The notes: generated from the sequence alone by a model not told the origin. Positions 34,156 through 43,713 are shown, counted from the stretch's first letter. The stretch: DNA of 64,000 nt from Chengkuizengella sp. SCS-71B (GCF_040100845.1 NZ_JAZHSH010000001.1:3394501-3458500); one strand, 5' to 3'. Numbers and translations are program-made.

Positions 34156-35253
34156 TTATCGAATAACTAGCTGTTTTTTGGGGTCATGTTTATGCGTTTT
34201 GTAATACGTGACCATCGGTTCTAATATTTCCATGAAATCAGGACAACTAATCCCTGATCCTTTCAAGTCCTCCACTGCATTTTGACAATCAAATCTTGCC
34301 TCATACTTGAAATAATCCAATGCTTCTTTTTCAACGCCCAAAAACTTGCGAATAAATTTAATTTTCAAGAACAGGACTGTAATTAAAATTGGAATTCTTC
34401 CAATTGGTTTTTTTTGTAACAATTCCTGCATCAAAGCAGAGTAAACTTCTTTAACTTTATAAGGAGAAGGATCTGTTAAGTGATACGTTTTACCCTCTCC
34501 AATATCAGCTTGACCTAAATAACAAGAAGCAGCTATTATATAATCTACTGGAACAAGGTTAATCTCCACTTCCCCTGGTCCAATGTATGGAAGAATCGGA
34601 AGAAATCGAAGCCGATCCAAGAAGTTTAGTATAAAATAAGGTCCATCAAATTTAATGGTTTCACCCGTAAAGGAATGACCCTTTACTATACCTGGACGTA
34701 TAATGGTTGTAGGTACGTCATTCATTATTTTTTTTACTAGCACTTCTGCTTCATATTTTGTCTCTTCATAATAGTTTTGGAAAGTTTGGTTTTTCTCCAG
34801 ATCAGACTCCAGTATTTTACCCTTACGATCCCCTGCTACATATGCGGTACTAAAATATATGTATCTTTTTAAACTCTCTAGTTGTTTAACAAATTGGTTT
34901 ACATTATCCGTACCCTTAACATTTACAAGATAAGCGATATCTTTAGGAACAGCTAAATCATAAATTGCAGCCAGGTGGAATACATGTGTAACGTCACTTT
35001 GAAGGACTTGAAGACGATCATCCGATATACCTAGATTGTTCTTTGTGATATCTCCTTCTAGTATCGTAAAACGACCCTTTTCAAAACCTCCATCATTCAT
35101 TAATTTAGCAGCTTCTACCTCGGCTTCTTTATACATATTCGGTAAAACCAATACATAAATATGATCTACGTCTTCTTGTTCCTTTAGAAGTTGCTGGATA
35201 ATTTGACTAGCAATAAAACCTGGAAATCCGGTAAAAAAATACTTGTTACCCAT
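34156..35253 (-). CDS. NAD-binding reductase, extended SDR (male-sterility/thioester-reductase-like)
   Basis: A 365-residue extended SDR of the NAD_binding_4 type. The Rossmann motif is YFFTGFPGFIASQII at residues 5-19 (GxxGxxA variant). Downstream: LEGDITKNNLGI with Asp for the adenine, HLAAIYDL, YFSTAYVAGD with catalytic Ser/Thr, and YEETKYEAE with the Tyr-x-x-x-Lys pair. Relatives reduce fatty acyl thioesters or act on nucleotide sugars. The C-terminus ends in a basic KTHKHDPKKQLVIR. AAAGGGGTG ahead of ATG. Single gene. Confidence 0.78.
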   Translation of the reverse strand: MGNKYFFTGFPGFIASQIIQQLLKEQEDVDHIYVLVLPNMYKEAEVEAAKLMNDGGFEKGRFTILEGDITKNNLGISDDRLQVLQSDVTHVFHLAAIYDLAVPKDIAYLVNVKGTDNVNQFVKQLESLKRYIYFSTAYVAGDRKGKILESDLEKNQTFQNYYEETKYEAEVLVKKIMNDVPTTIIRPGIVKGHSFTGETIKFDGPYFILNFLDRLRFLPILPYIGPGEVEINLVPVDYIIAASCYLGQADIGEGKTYHLTDPSPYKVKEVYSALMQELLQKKPIGRIPILITVLFLKIKFIRKFLGVEKEALDYFKYEARFDCQNAVEDLKGSGISCPDFMEILEPMVTYYKTHKHDPKKQLVIR

Positions 35254-35402
35254 CAGATCACCCCTTTAATAATATAACTATTCTCACTCATGGAAAACGA
35301 AATCATATATTAATTATCAAAAAAGTCAGAATGTTTTCTAATACCATTTTATCATGCCTTTTTGATCTTTCAAGATCATTTAAAAATGTTATACTAATAT
35401 AG

Positions 35403-35465
35403 CACCCCAAAAAGTGAAGTGAATCATAGAAGTTAAATCCGAATACTTTTCGGGGACCCCGAAAC
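35403..35465 (+). repeat. Dispersed intergenic element P, copy 2
   Basis: ccccaaaaagtgaagtgaa at the left and acttttcggggacccc at the right form complementary ends (ccccaaaaagt/acttttcgggg, one mismatch). It shares the outer stem and the gtgaagtga segment with copy 1 at 26975. It lies 45 bp before yycC. Confidence 0.55.
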
Positions 35466-35509
35466 ATTGAAGCAAATATTATAAATTCATATTAAAGGAG
35501 AGATTAAGA

Positions 35510-35662
35510 TTGAAACCACTACAAATATCACCAGAAACTGCTCAAGCATTAGCTAAAAAATTAAATGTACCTATAGAACACTTAATGCATATGCCTCAGC
35601 ATATATTAATGCAAAAATTAGCTGAGTTAGCTAAACAGGATAAGGATGAATCAAACGAATAA
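35510..35662 (+). CDS. yycC: YycC-like small protein
   Basis: A 50-residue protein too short for routine calling. TTG start with AAAGGAG upstream. The sequence MKPLQISPETAQALAKKLNV followed by HLMHMPQHILMQKLAELA matches the YycC family of Bacillales, which is of unknown function. A helix-rich, soluble product is expected. Single gene on the + strand; an inverted repeat element follows its stop. The adjacent element P copy may provide or modulate its promoter region. Confidence 0.8.
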   Translation: MKPLQISPETAQALAKKLNVPIEHLMHMPQHILMQKLAELAKQDKDESNE

Positions 35663-35695
35663 AAACTCTTTTAAACAAAGTTTAAACAACGTTGT

Positions 35696-35740
35696 ATCAG
35701 ATGGATACCCTCCTCCACCTGATAAAAGATCCCATTTATA
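35696..35740. repeat. Dispersed 3' element R, copy 1
   Basis: atcagatggatacc...ctccacctgat forms an imperfect hairpin and is followed by aaaagatcccatttata. The same ~45 bp occur inverted at 48495-48541. In both places it is downstream of a gene in the same relative orientation (here the globin gene on -). Confidence 0.6.
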
Positions 35741-35761
35741 GAGAAGCTTTTAATAGGTTTT

Positions 35762-36133
35762 TTAGCTGTTAATAAAGTGATATGCAGGGCCAGATAATCG
35801 CTCTAACAATATATTTTGCAGCTGCTCATCTAATTCTATTTTAGAGAGTGCTTTTTGCATACAACCTAACCATGCATCAGCGCGCTCTTTTGTAATTTCA
35901 AATGGTAAATGTCTAGCTCGCATCATGGGATGACCATATTGCTCTGAATAAAGAGGAGGGCCTCCCAAAAATTGAGTTAAAAATAAAAACTGTTTTTCCA
36001 TGACAGGCATAATATCCTCTGGAAATAATTGTCCGATAACGGGATTTTCTTGTACAATAGGATAAAAAGTTTCTACAATTTTTCGGACCGTTACCTCTCC
36101 ACCTATGACTTCATATAATGATTTTTCTTCCAT
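35762..36133 (-). CDS. Group II truncated haemoglobin (YjbI-like)
   Basis: A 123-residue 2-on-2 globin. SLYEVIGGEVTVRKIVETFY is the N-terminal globin block with the B-helix Phe-Tyr; the proximal histidine is in YGHPMMRARHLPF and the G-helix Trp in ADAWLGCMQKAL, both marks of group II. B. subtilis YjbI is the closest remembered relative; it has been linked to peroxidase activity and oxidant defence. GGGAGTG upstream of the ATG. Single gene; no thioredoxin-like yjbH partner is nearby. Confidence 0.92.
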   Translation of the reverse strand: MEEKSLYEVIGGEVTVRKIVETFYPIVQENPVIGQLFPEDIMPVMEKQFLFLTQFLGGPPLYSEQYGHPMMRARHLPFEITKERADAWLGCMQKALSKIELDEQLQNILLERLSGPAYHFINS

Positions 36134-36350
36134 AAAATAGCACTCCCATACTCTAGGTTGTTCAGTCTTTATATATAACAGACGAACGAACTTCTTTATT
36201 TACTTTATATTATATCATAATCAAACCTCATCCTAGTTCTGGGAATGAACCTGGTTATATTCTCATACTATGTTATAGAAGACAAGCTTGCTAAAAAACG
36301 GAGCTCTTTAAACGCGTACTTTAAAGCAAAATTCATTAGGAGGCCTCTTT

Positions 36351-37580
36351 ATGCTCCCTATAAAAAGATACATAGTTTACATCATTCCGATGATTAGTTT
36401 AACCTTTATATTACTCATTTTAGTTTATCCAACAATTAGTTTTAACGCTGCCATAAGGGGGATTATCATTTGGTGGGATGTGTTGTTTCCTGCACTATTT
36501 CCTTTTTTAGTTGTTTCAGAAATACTATTAGGTATCGGTATTGTACATTTTTTTGGGACTCTTTTAGATCCAATAATGCGTCCATTATTTAGAGTACCAG
36601 GAATAGGAGGTTTTGTAATGACAATGGGGTTTGCATCGGGTTACCCTGTTGGTGCTAGATTAACCTCTAAGTTATGGGAGCAAAAGCTAATCAATCAAGT
36701 AGAAGGTGAAAGATTAGTTGCATTCACATCAACTTCTGACCCTATTTTTTTAATCGGAGCTGTTTCTGTTGGCTTTTTTCACGATGTAAATCTGGCTCTT
36801 GTTTTAGCTATCTCACACTACGGAGCTGGTATTATAGTTGGTTTGCTTATGAGATATCATGGAAAAAACACATCTAATGCCGTCTCTCAAATTAAAACTA
36901 AGCAAAAAGGATTTATTTTATTTCGTGCCTTTCAATCCATGCATAAAGCCCGCTTAGAAGATGGTAGAACGCTTGGCATAATTATATCTGAAGCAGTTGA
37001 GGCCTCGATTAAATTAATTTTTGTTATTGGAGGACTCGTCGTTTTTTTCTCTGTTATATTAGAAATTTTGACCACAATTCATTTTTTGGACCTTTTCTAT
37101 CTTTTATTCCAATCTTTAATGCCCTTATTCGGATTTCCTGTTGAACTCAGTCAAGTTATTATTAACGGAACTTTTGAGGTCACTTTAGGAGCTAAGTCAG
37201 CAGGTGAGGCAAACACTAGTTTGATAGCCAAAACCGCTGCAGCTGCTTTTGTTGTCTCTTGGAGTGGGCTTTCTGTTCATGCACAAATTGCTAGCATTTT
37301 ACACTTTACAAATTTACGATACACTCCCTTTATCATTGCCAGATTACTCCATGGTTTCATTGCTGCTGGAATCGTTTATTTAATATTTGAGCCAGTTCAC
37401 TCCTACCAATCATCCTTTTCGTTTATCCTTCCAACTGTAAGTGGAGAAACGACAACACCTGAAATCCTTTCTTCATTTTTGTCTTTTTCCCTTTGGAGCA
37501 TAGCATTTTTATTTGTTTGTATTTTTTCATTATACTTAATATACCTTTTAATGAAACTTCTTTTTTATCCTAAAAAATGA
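36351..37580 (+). CDS. ylbJ: Sporulation integral membrane protein YlbJ
   Basis: A 409-residue polytopic protein of nucleoside-recognition (Gate) type. It matches YlbJ in length and in the blocks IIWWDVLFPALFPFLVVSE, MGFASGYPVGARLTSKLW and TSTSDPIFLIGAVSVGFF. About nine membrane segments. In Bacillus YlbJ is a sigma-E protein needed for heat-resistant spores. TTAGGAGGCC before the ATG. Stands alone on + ahead of NAD kinase. Confidence 0.92.
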   Translation: MLPIKRYIVYIIPMISLTFILLILVYPTISFNAAIRGIIIWWDVLFPALFPFLVVSEILLGIGIVHFFGTLLDPIMRPLFRVPGIGGFVMTMGFASGYPVGARLTSKLWEQKLINQVEGERLVAFTSTSDPIFLIGAVSVGFFHDVNLALVLAISHYGAGIIVGLLMRYHGKNTSNAVSQIKTKQKGFILFRAFQSMHKARLEDGRTLGIIISEAVEASIKLIFVIGGLVVFFSVILEILTTIHFLDLFYLLFQSLMPLFGFPVELSQVIINGTFEVTLGAKSAGEANTSLIAKTAAAAFVVSWSGLSVHAQIASILHFTNLRYTPFIIARLLHGFIAAGIVYLIFEPVHSYQSSFSFILPTVSGETTTPEILSSFLSFSLWSIAFLFVCIFSLYLIYLLMKLLFYPKK

Positions 37581-37647
37581 ACATTGTTTTATATATGATT
37601 TTTGTATATGATGAATACAGCAAAATGATTTATAGGAGGTTACACTT

Positions 37648-38454
37648 TTGAAATATTTCGTCTTGGACCGTGGAGATGAAACTTCTTTAAAATTATCTGA
37701 CAAATTCCATAAATTAGCTAAACAACACAATATGATACTTGATGAAATTTCACCTGACATCGTGATCTCAATTGGTGGAGACGGAACCATGTTATATGCA
37801 TTTCATAAGTTTGTGCAACAGCTTGAAACCATTTCATTCGTTGGGATTCACACTGGACACCTCGGATTTTATGCAGATTGGAAACCAAATGAAATTGAAC
37901 ATTTATTAGAGCTCATGGCTAAAAAAGCAAATTCTAATGATGTTATCGTAGAGTATCCTATTGTACAAATTGAAATAAAAACCGTAAATGATACTAGAAT
38001 TTATTATGCATTGAATGAAATTACGATAAAAGGCATCCATGCAACATTGGTAGCTCAACTCGATATTAATGATGATAAATTTGAAATGTTTAGAGGAGAT
38101 GGGATTTGTATATCTACTCCATCTGGCAGTACAGCATATAACAAAGGTTTGGGTGGGGGGATTATACATCCTTCGTTAGCAGCCATTCAAATTGCTGAAA
38201 TGGCTTCTATAAATAATCGTGTATTTAGAACTTTAGGTTCACCCATTATTTTACCAAAACATCATCATTGTGATATTTATCCAAAAGCAAATCAAAAAAT
38301 ATTACTATCCGTAGATCATTTACAGTTTGAACATAAAGATATCATTTCTATTCGCAGTAGTGTTTCTCATAAAAAGGTTCGATTTGCAAGATATCGTACT
38401 TTTCCATTTTGGAATCGAGTAAAAGAAGCTTTTGTTGGGATCGAGTCCAACTAG
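37648..38454 (+). CDS. NAD kinase
   Basis: A 268-residue enzyme phosphorylating NAD to NADP. The catalytic/diphosphate motif is SIGGDGTMLYAFH at about residues 38-50; the NAD-binding block is GIHTGHLGFYADW, followed by GDGICISTPSGSTAYNKGLG. TTG start after ATAGGAGGTTACACT. Bacillales carry two such genes (ppnKA and ppnKB); the length fits both, so no symbol is given. Follows ylbJ by 67 bp, possibly co-transcribed. Confidence 0.93.
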   Translation: MKYFVLDRGDETSLKLSDKFHKLAKQHNMILDEISPDIVISIGGDGTMLYAFHKFVQQLETISFVGIHTGHLGFYADWKPNEIEHLLELMAKKANSNDVIVEYPIVQIEIKTVNDTRIYYALNEITIKGIHATLVAQLDINDDKFEMFRGDGICISTPSGSTAYNKGLGGGIIHPSLAAIQIAEMASINNRVFRTLGSPIILPKHHHCDIYPKANQKILLSVDHLQFEHKDIISIRSSVSHKKVRFARYRTFPFWNRVKEAFVGIESN

Positions 38455-38557
38455 TTGGTTAAATCAATTACTTTGAATAATTAAAATGTAGATAGTATAA
38501 GGGCAACTAACGATTCTACCTTCGTCTAGACTTGCCAATCATCGAGTTTTCTTTAGA

Positions 38558-38613
38558 GGTAGTTTTTGTTGAAACTTAGAATTTGAAATTTTATAAATTG
38601 TTAAGTTATAAAG
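38558..38613. repeat. Dispersed 3' element A, copy 2
   Basis: ggtagtttttgttgaaactt to ttaagttataaag, differing from 29496-29550 at about five positions. Like the first copy it lies between a + gene and a terminator of a converging - gene. Confidence 0.65.
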
Positions 38614-38650
38614 AAATCCGAAAAAATCTCTAAGGATTTTTTCGGATTTT
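38613..38650. terminator. Terminator of yutD
   Basis: aaatccgaaaaaatc pairs with gattttttcggattt (15 bp, 8-nt loop). A- and T-runs on both sides allow bidirectional use with the NAD kinase gene. Confidence 0.85.
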
Positions 38651-38687
38651 AACATCACCAATTCTTATTATGTTCATAAATTGAAAA

Positions 38688-38969
38688 TCAGTTTGTTTTT
38701 TTAACCTTTTTTAGTACAAAATATGCACAACCAAAATTACAATATTCATAAATATAGTCCTCAAAGCTATTAATGGAAGATTCCTTAGTTGCTTTTGTAT
38801 GACCATGGTTAAAAAAACCTTTTAGTCGAAGCTGATTATATCCCCAGTCTCCAACAATAAAATCATATCGATCCAACACTTCACTATATCTAGAGCGAAA
38901 TGCTTCGTGATTCCAACCATTTTTATGATCTTTAATAAGTTCAAATGACTTCCCTGTAATCTGGATCAT
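38688..38969 (-). CDS. yutD: YutD family protein
   Basis: A 93-residue cytosolic protein matching YutD: FELIKDHKNGWNHEAFRSRY, YDFIVGDWGYNQLRLKGFF and EYCNFGCAYFVLKKVKK. Function unknown; the family occurs throughout Bacillales beside lipA. AGGAGGATAATTAG upstream of ATG. Gene order yutD, lipA, lytH, yunB here resembles the Bacillus yut/yun region, supporting the call. Confidence 0.92.
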   Translation of the reverse strand: MIQITGKSFELIKDHKNGWNHEAFRSRYSEVLDRYDFIVGDWGYNQLRLKGFFNHGHTKATKESSINSFEDYIYEYCNFGCAYFVLKKVKKTN

Positions 38970-39055
38970 CTTTCTAATTATCCTCCTATATTCAATCGTC
39001 TAAGAGGTTCTTTAATAAAATCCCCTTTTGAACAAGCAATTTATAAAAGATTTTA

Positions 39056-39952
39056 TTATCTAGAATTTAACGTTTCATTCGCAGCTTCCTTTTGCTCTCG
39101 TGCATGATATGAACTACGCACTAAAGGTCCTGCTTCAACATGGCTAAATCCTCGCTTCATGCCTTCTTCTTTCAATAAAGCAAACTCCTCTGGTGTATAG
39201 AACTTTTTAACAGCAAGGTGTTTTTTAGTAGGTTGTAAATACTGACCGATCGTTAATATGTTACAATCCACTTCTCTTAAATCATCCATTGTTTGTAGTA
39301 CTTCATCCCACTCTTCTCCAACTCCAATCATAATGCTGGATTTAGTAGGAATTTTACTTTTATATGATTTAGAGCGTTCTAACAGTTCAAGTGACCTTCT
39401 GTATTTGGCTTTTGAACGAACTTGATCTGAACATCTTTCAACCGTTTCAATATTGTGATTTAACACTTCTGGATTAGCATCTAATACTTTAAATAAGGCT
39501 TCTTGGTTTCCCATAAAATCAGGTATTAATACTTCAACATCACAAAATGGAAGACGTTTTTTAACAGATTTGATGGTTTCTGCAAAAATCATAGCCCCTC
39601 CATCTGCTAAATCATCACGTGCAACTGAAGTTATAACACAATGCTTTAATCCCATTTCTTCTGCTGCTTCTCCAACCCTTTCAGGTTCCTTCAGGTCTAA
39701 TTCATTCGGAAGACCAGAATTTACTGCACAAAATCTACAAGCTCTTGTACAAATGTCACCTAAAATCATAAAAGTAGCTGTTCTATTTACCCAACATTCA
39801 TGAATATTAGGACATTTAGCTTCTTCACACACTGTATGTAAAGTTTTTGTTCTCATCGTTTTTTTTAATTCTTTAAATTCTTGAAGTTCATCGCCAGAAG
39901 GCAGCTTTATCTTTAACCAATCTGGTTTTCTCTGTGGTGTTTGCGTTGCCAT
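39056..39952 (-). CDS. lipA: Lipoyl synthase
   Basis: A 298-residue radical-SAM enzyme inserting sulfur into octanoyl groups of lipoyl domains. The auxiliary cluster motif is [13 protein letters not shown] (CxxxxCxxxxxC) at about residues 42-54, and the radical-SAM cluster motif CTRACRFC at about 68-75. The C-terminal RSSYHA carries the conserved Ser ligand of the auxiliary cluster. GGAAGGGTAGG precedes the ATG. Complete and standard in length. Confidence 0.96.
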   Translation of the reverse strand: MATQTPQRKPDWLKIKLPSGDELQEFKELKKTMRTKTLHTVCEEAKCPNIHECWVNRTATFMILGDICTRACRFCAVNSGLPNELDLKEPERVGEAAEEMGLKHCVITSVARDDLADGGAMIFAETIKSVKKRLPFCDVEVLIPDFMGNQEALFKVLDANPEVLNHNIETVERCSDQVRSKAKYRRSLELLERSKSYKSKIPTKSSIMIGVGEEWDEVLQTMDDLREVDCNILTIGQYLQPTKKHLAVKKFYTPEEFALLKEEGMKRGFSHVEAGPLVRSSYHAREQKEAANETLNSR

Positions 39953-40154
39953 ATTTATCCCTACCCTTCCTGGGTTGTTTTGAATCTTTATGTATAAGTA
40001 TTATAACAATGGATTAAAAAACATGCCACCTTTGTAAAAATTGGATTGGATAATACAAAAAACCATCGTGCACTCTATAAAACAATCAGGTCATAGAACA
40101 AATAATTGAACATCTGTAACTACATAGATGGAAAATTTTGTAGGAGGGATCATA

Positions 40155-41168
40155 TTGAAAATAAAATTTCTGTATTACTTTCGGATATTCATTCTTATGA
40201 TCTTAATTGTTTCTTTTATAAATTCAACATCATTTGCAAAATCAGAAGAACTTAGTTTAAAGCAAATTTATGAAAAACGACTGCAGTTAATTGAAGAAAT
40301 GAGTACGGTGACAGAAATTCCCTGGTTTTATTTAGCTGCCATTGATCAATATGAAAGATCCTTAAGTATAGCTAATCCAAAAAAAAGACCCATTAGAGAA
40401 GGTCTTATAAGTATTAATTTTGAAAAATCTGAATGGGCAGGACATTTAAATCCAGATGAACAAGATTCTAACTTAACATCTATTTTATTTTTTAACGGAA
40501 GAGGAAGAGATGGATCAGGAGATGGGTATGCAGATTGGAACAATGATCAGGATGTTTTATATACGATGTCACAACACATCTTAAAATATGGTTTGTCAAA
40601 AGATGATTTTCGCATTGCTTTATGGGAGTATTATCAAAATTCAAGAAGTGTGAAAAGGATTGAACAGTTTGCAAAAATTTATGAAAAGTACGGTACATTA
40701 GATTTATACAAACATGCCTTTCCTGTGCCACTACGTTCAGACCATTCATATCGGAGCACTTGGGGGGCAGGAAGAAGTTTTGGTGGATTCCGAATTCATG
40801 AAGGAACCGATATCTTTGCTCATCATGGTTTACCTGTACGAAGTACTTGTTACGGAATTATTGAAGTCTTGGGTTGGAATCGTTATGGTGGTTGGCGAGT
40901 AGGAATACGAGATCTAAATAATGTATACCACTATTATGCTCATTTATCAGGATACCAAAAAGAAATAAAGCAAGGCGACATAGTAGAGCCAGGTCAAGTA
41001 TTAGGATGGGTAGGAAGCTCAGGTTATGGAAAACCTGGAACACAGGGGAAATTCCCTCCACATCTTCATTATGGATTATACCGCGACAATGGATATAATG
41101 AATGGTCTTTTGACCCGTATCCTTATTTAAGAAAATGGGAACGAGAGGAGCGAAGAAACAGAAGATAA
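40155..41168 (+). CDS. lytH: M23 peptidoglycan peptidase LytH (YunA)
   Basis: A 337-residue secreted enzyme. TTG 40155 follows TAGGAGGGATCATA. One N-terminal hydrophobic signal or anchor (FRIFILMILIVSFINS) is followed by ~190 residues including a Tyr-rich helical region and the M23 domain at the C-terminus. Zinc ligands appear in GFRIHEGTDIFA (HxxxD) and PHLHYGLY (HxH). In Bacillus LytH is a sigma-K endopeptidase trimming cortex peptides to single L-Ala. It converges on yunB, as in the Bacillus yun locus. Confidence 0.87.
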   Translation: MKIKFLYYFRIFILMILIVSFINSTSFAKSEELSLKQIYEKRLQLIEEMSTVTEIPWFYLAAIDQYERSLSIANPKKRPIREGLISINFEKSEWAGHLNPDEQDSNLTSILFFNGRGRDGSGDGYADWNNDQDVLYTMSQHILKYGLSKDDFRIALWEYYQNSRSVKRIEQFAKIYEKYGTLDLYKHAFPVPLRSDHSYRSTWGAGRSFGGFRIHEGTDIFAHHGLPVRSTCYGIIEVLGWNRYGGWRVGIRDLNNVYHYYAHLSGYQKEIKQGDIVEPGQVLGWVGSSGYGKPGTQGKFPPHLHYGLYRDNGYNEWSFDPYPYLRKWEREERRNRR

Positions 41169-41193
41169 GTGTTTCTTCACTCCTCATTACATT

Positions 41194-41946
41194 TTAATTT
41201 TCAGTATTATCCTCTGTGTCAGCTGAATTAAATTGTGGAATAGATATAGGTGGGATTGGGTTCATACCGTTTAAGGAATCGATTGGTTTACCATTGGAAT
41301 CAAAATAATATGCAGGTACATCTCCCACAACCAATAAATAAGTAATTGGAACTTCTGTTTCCACTATTTCAGCTTCTGTATCAAAAGGAATAATGATCGT
41401 TACCTCTGCAATAATGTGTATGTAAACTTCAACAAGAATCATATTGATGCCAGCATCTTGTTTTCTTGTCGTCAAATCAATCAATACTGAACCAGCTGGT
41501 ACAAATTTAATCGGTATTTCTGGACCAAAAGAAGCAATGATTGCACTATCTAAAGCTTGACCTAACGGGATAGATTCCGGCATTCTTTGCAAATCATCTA
41601 AAGTTTTTTGAACGATATTCCTAGTCTCTGCTGCAATTCGCATATGTTCTGTGTAATTTAACATAAAACCGGTAATTTTTCCTGTATGGTCGTATTTCCA
41701 TTCAATTAATTTATCTAAATTTGTCCCCTTAGATATTTGTTCAGTAAGTGAGGCATTAATCGATTGAGTAGCGATTTGTTTAATTCTTACTTTTGCAACA
41801 TTCATCAAAGGGGGTCTTAAATTTTTCTCAATAAAAATAAAACTTTGTACTGTAATTAAAGTAAAGATTATTAGAACTAGGAAAAACACTTTCTTTTTAC
41901 TGCTTTTTTTTACTGAACGACTTCTCCACCTTCTTTTTCTTCTCAT
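41194..41946 (-). CDS. yunB: Sporulation protein YunB
   Basis: A 250-residue protein starting MRRKRRWRSRSVKKSSKKK, an arginine/lysine-rich cytosolic tail before one membrane helix (VFFLVLIIFTLITVQSFIF). The extracytoplasmic part KVRIKQIATQSINASLTEQI, TRKQDAGINMILVEVYIHI and EVPITYLLVVGDVPAYYF matches YunB. It is a sigma-E-dependent sporulation protein of poorly known role. ATG 41946 follows CTAGGGGGAATTAC. Convergent with lytH, 25 bp between the stops. Confidence 0.9.
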   Translation of the reverse strand: MRRKRRWRSRSVKKSSKKKVFFLVLIIFTLITVQSFIFIEKNLRPPLMNVAKVRIKQIATQSINASLTEQISKGTNLDKLIEWKYDHTGKITGFMLNYTEHMRIAAETRNIVQKTLDDLQRMPESIPLGQALDSAIIASFGPEIPIKFVPAGSVLIDLTTRKQDAGINMILVEVYIHIIAEVTIIIPFDTEAEIVETEVPITYLLVVGDVPAYYFDSNGKPIDSLNGMNPIPPISIPQFNSADTEDNTEN

Positions 41947-42095
41947 GTAATTCCCCCTAGCTAAACCTTGGTAATTACTGCTTAACAACTATTCAGGAAC
42001 ATCTAAGTTAGATAGAAATCCGATCTTATTAAATAAATTTATGCTAAAGCTGTACAAAATAATCCATAAATGATGAGAGCTTCTTTTTCAAACAC

Positions 42096-42128
42096 AAAAA
42101 AAGAAAAGCATATATATTAATGCTTTCC
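42096..42128 (-). terminator. Terminator of the trmH-like gene
   Basis: On the - strand gaaagcat/atgctttt with an 8-nt loop is followed by ctttttttgtg; it lies 40 bp past the methyltransferase stop. Confidence 0.65.
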
Positions 42129-42167
42129 TTTAACTATTCTATGATTTTTAGCACTAAGACCTCACCT

Positions 42168-42950
42168 CTATAGATGGTAATTCCTCTGTCTTAACGTCTC
42201 ATACAACATGATAGTAGTTGCCATGGCAACATTTAGAGATTCAGCAGAGCCTTCAATTGGAATTTTAATTTGTTTATTCACATATTGATTCAACTCTGGA
42301 GAAACTCCTTTCCCCTCATTTCCTACTATAAACCAGCTTGCTTTAGTTAAATCTGTTTCATAGAAGTTTGATTCTGCTTGTAAACTTGTATTTAATACTT
42401 GAATCGAACGATTTTGTGCTTTTTGAAGCATAACATCCAAGTCTCTTTCTATAATAGGCAAATGAAAAATAGACCCCATGGTTGAACGAACTGTTTTAGG
42501 ATGATACAAATCCACACATCCTTCGCCTAATACAACCCCAGTTGCTCCTACTGCATCAGCACTTCGAATAATCGTTCCTAAATTACCAGGGTCTTGTATA
42601 GCATCGCAAGCAACAACCAAAGCAGTACCTTCAAATAGAAGTAAATCATTCCAGTTTTTTTTATGCACAATTGCAAAAATACCTTGTGGTGTTTTTGTAT
42701 CGGAACATTTATTTATGATATCGTTACTAACACTTATCCATTTTTGTTCTTCATAATCTAATAATTCAGGGGGCACTCCCTTTTCATACGAATATACAAC
42801 ATGTTCTACTTTTACATTAGCACTATTTAAGGCTTCTTTAACCAAATGAATACCTTCCACAATATACCTGCCTTGTTGATCTCTGCCTTTTTTAGTTAAA
42901 AGTTTAACCCAATCTTTTACATGACTGTTTGTTAACGAGGTTATTTTCAT
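42168..42950 (-). CDS. SpoU/TrmH-family RNA 2'-O-methyltransferase (YsgA-like)
   Basis: A 260-residue SPOUT methyltransferase. The N-terminal substrate-binding domain includes KITSLTNSHVKDWVKLLTKK and GRYIVEGIHLVKEAL. SPOUT motifs: I DAIQDPGNLGTIIRSADAVG, II WFIVGNEGKGVSPEL, III VNKQIKIPIEGSAESLNVAM, forming the knotted SAM site. It probably methylates 23S rRNA or tRNA; YsgA in B. subtilis lies beside sspI, as here. ATG 42950 is preferred over a GTG at 42959. It follows the Ktr gene nearly without gap. Confidence 0.88.
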   Translation of the reverse strand: MKITSLTNSHVKDWVKLLTKKGRDQQGRYIVEGIHLVKEALNSANVKVEHVVYSYEKGVPPELLDYEEQKWISVSNDIINKCSDTKTPQGIFAIVHKKNWNDLLLFEGTALVVACDAIQDPGNLGTIIRSADAVGATGVVLGEGCVDLYHPKTVRSTMGSIFHLPIIERDLDVMLQKAQNRSIQVLNTSLQAESNFYETDLTKASWFIVGNEGKGVSPELNQYVNKQIKIPIEGSAESLNVAMATTIMLYETLRQRNYHL

Positions 42951-42959
42951 GTTGCTCAC

Positions 42960-43619
42960 TTACTCCCGAAATGACATTTCAAAATTTTGTAAATGATCAT
43001 TATCTCCTACAACCACTAATATATCATTTTCTTTAATTAAATCTTCGGCATGCGGAGCAATGTTCATTTTATCAGCACTTTTGATGGCAATAACGTTACA
43101 ACCAAACTTAGCTCTAATATGCAACTCACTTAAATTTTTCCCAATCATTCTAGATGCTGCTTTGATTTCCACAATGCTATAATCTGCAGAAAGTTCTATA
43201 TAGTCGATAATATTGGGGGATATTAAGTGATGTGCAACTCGAACACCCATATCTCTTTCGGGGAAAATGACTTTATCAGCACCAATTTTTTGAACTACTT
43301 TACCATGCAGATCGTTTTGTGCCTTTACGATTAAAGTATTAACTCCTAAATCCTTTAATATGAGGGTTGTTAGAATACTCGCTTGTATATCTTGTCCAAT
43401 AGCAACAACAACGACATCAAAGTTTCTTATGCCAATAGCTTTTAAGGCTTCATCATCGGTCGTATCCGCCTGAACCGCATGAGTAACTTCATTAATAATT
43501 TCTTGAATACGACTTTCATTGGAATCAATGGCTAATACTTCAAAACCCATATGATATAACGTTTTTGCAACACTTGATCCAAAGCGGCCTATTCCAATAA
43601 CTGCAAACTGTTTTTTCAA
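42960..43619 (-). CDS. Ktr potassium channel regulatory subunit (KtrA/KtrC)
   Basis: A 219-residue TrkA-family protein. The RCK_N domain binds nucleotides through VIGIGRFGSSVAKTL at residues 7-21 with Asp-Ser at the end of the second strand. RCK_C (IKAASRMIGKNLSELHIRAK, INIAPHAEDLIKENDILVVV) is the region that binds c-di-AMP in homologues. It gates a KtrB/KtrD membrane channel that is not in the window. AGGAGGAATC ahead of the ATG. The downstream methyltransferase overlaps its stop region. Confidence 0.9.
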   Translation of the reverse strand: MKKQFAVIGIGRFGSSVAKTLYHMGFEVLAIDSNESRIQEIINEVTHAVQADTTDDEALKAIGIRNFDVVVVAIGQDIQASILTTLILKDLGVNTLIVKAQNDLHGKVVQKIGADKVIFPERDMGVRVAHHLISPNIIDYIELSADYSIVEIKAASRMIGKNLSELHIRAKFGCNVIAIKSADKMNIAPHAEDLIKENDILVVVGDNDHLQNFEMSFRE

Positions 43620-43713
43620 AAAGATTCCTCCTTTGAGGTTAAAACAAAATTGATATTAAACTTAATGATTGAGCAAAATAAACATTACAACATAAAGTGG
43701 AGGTTTTTAACTG

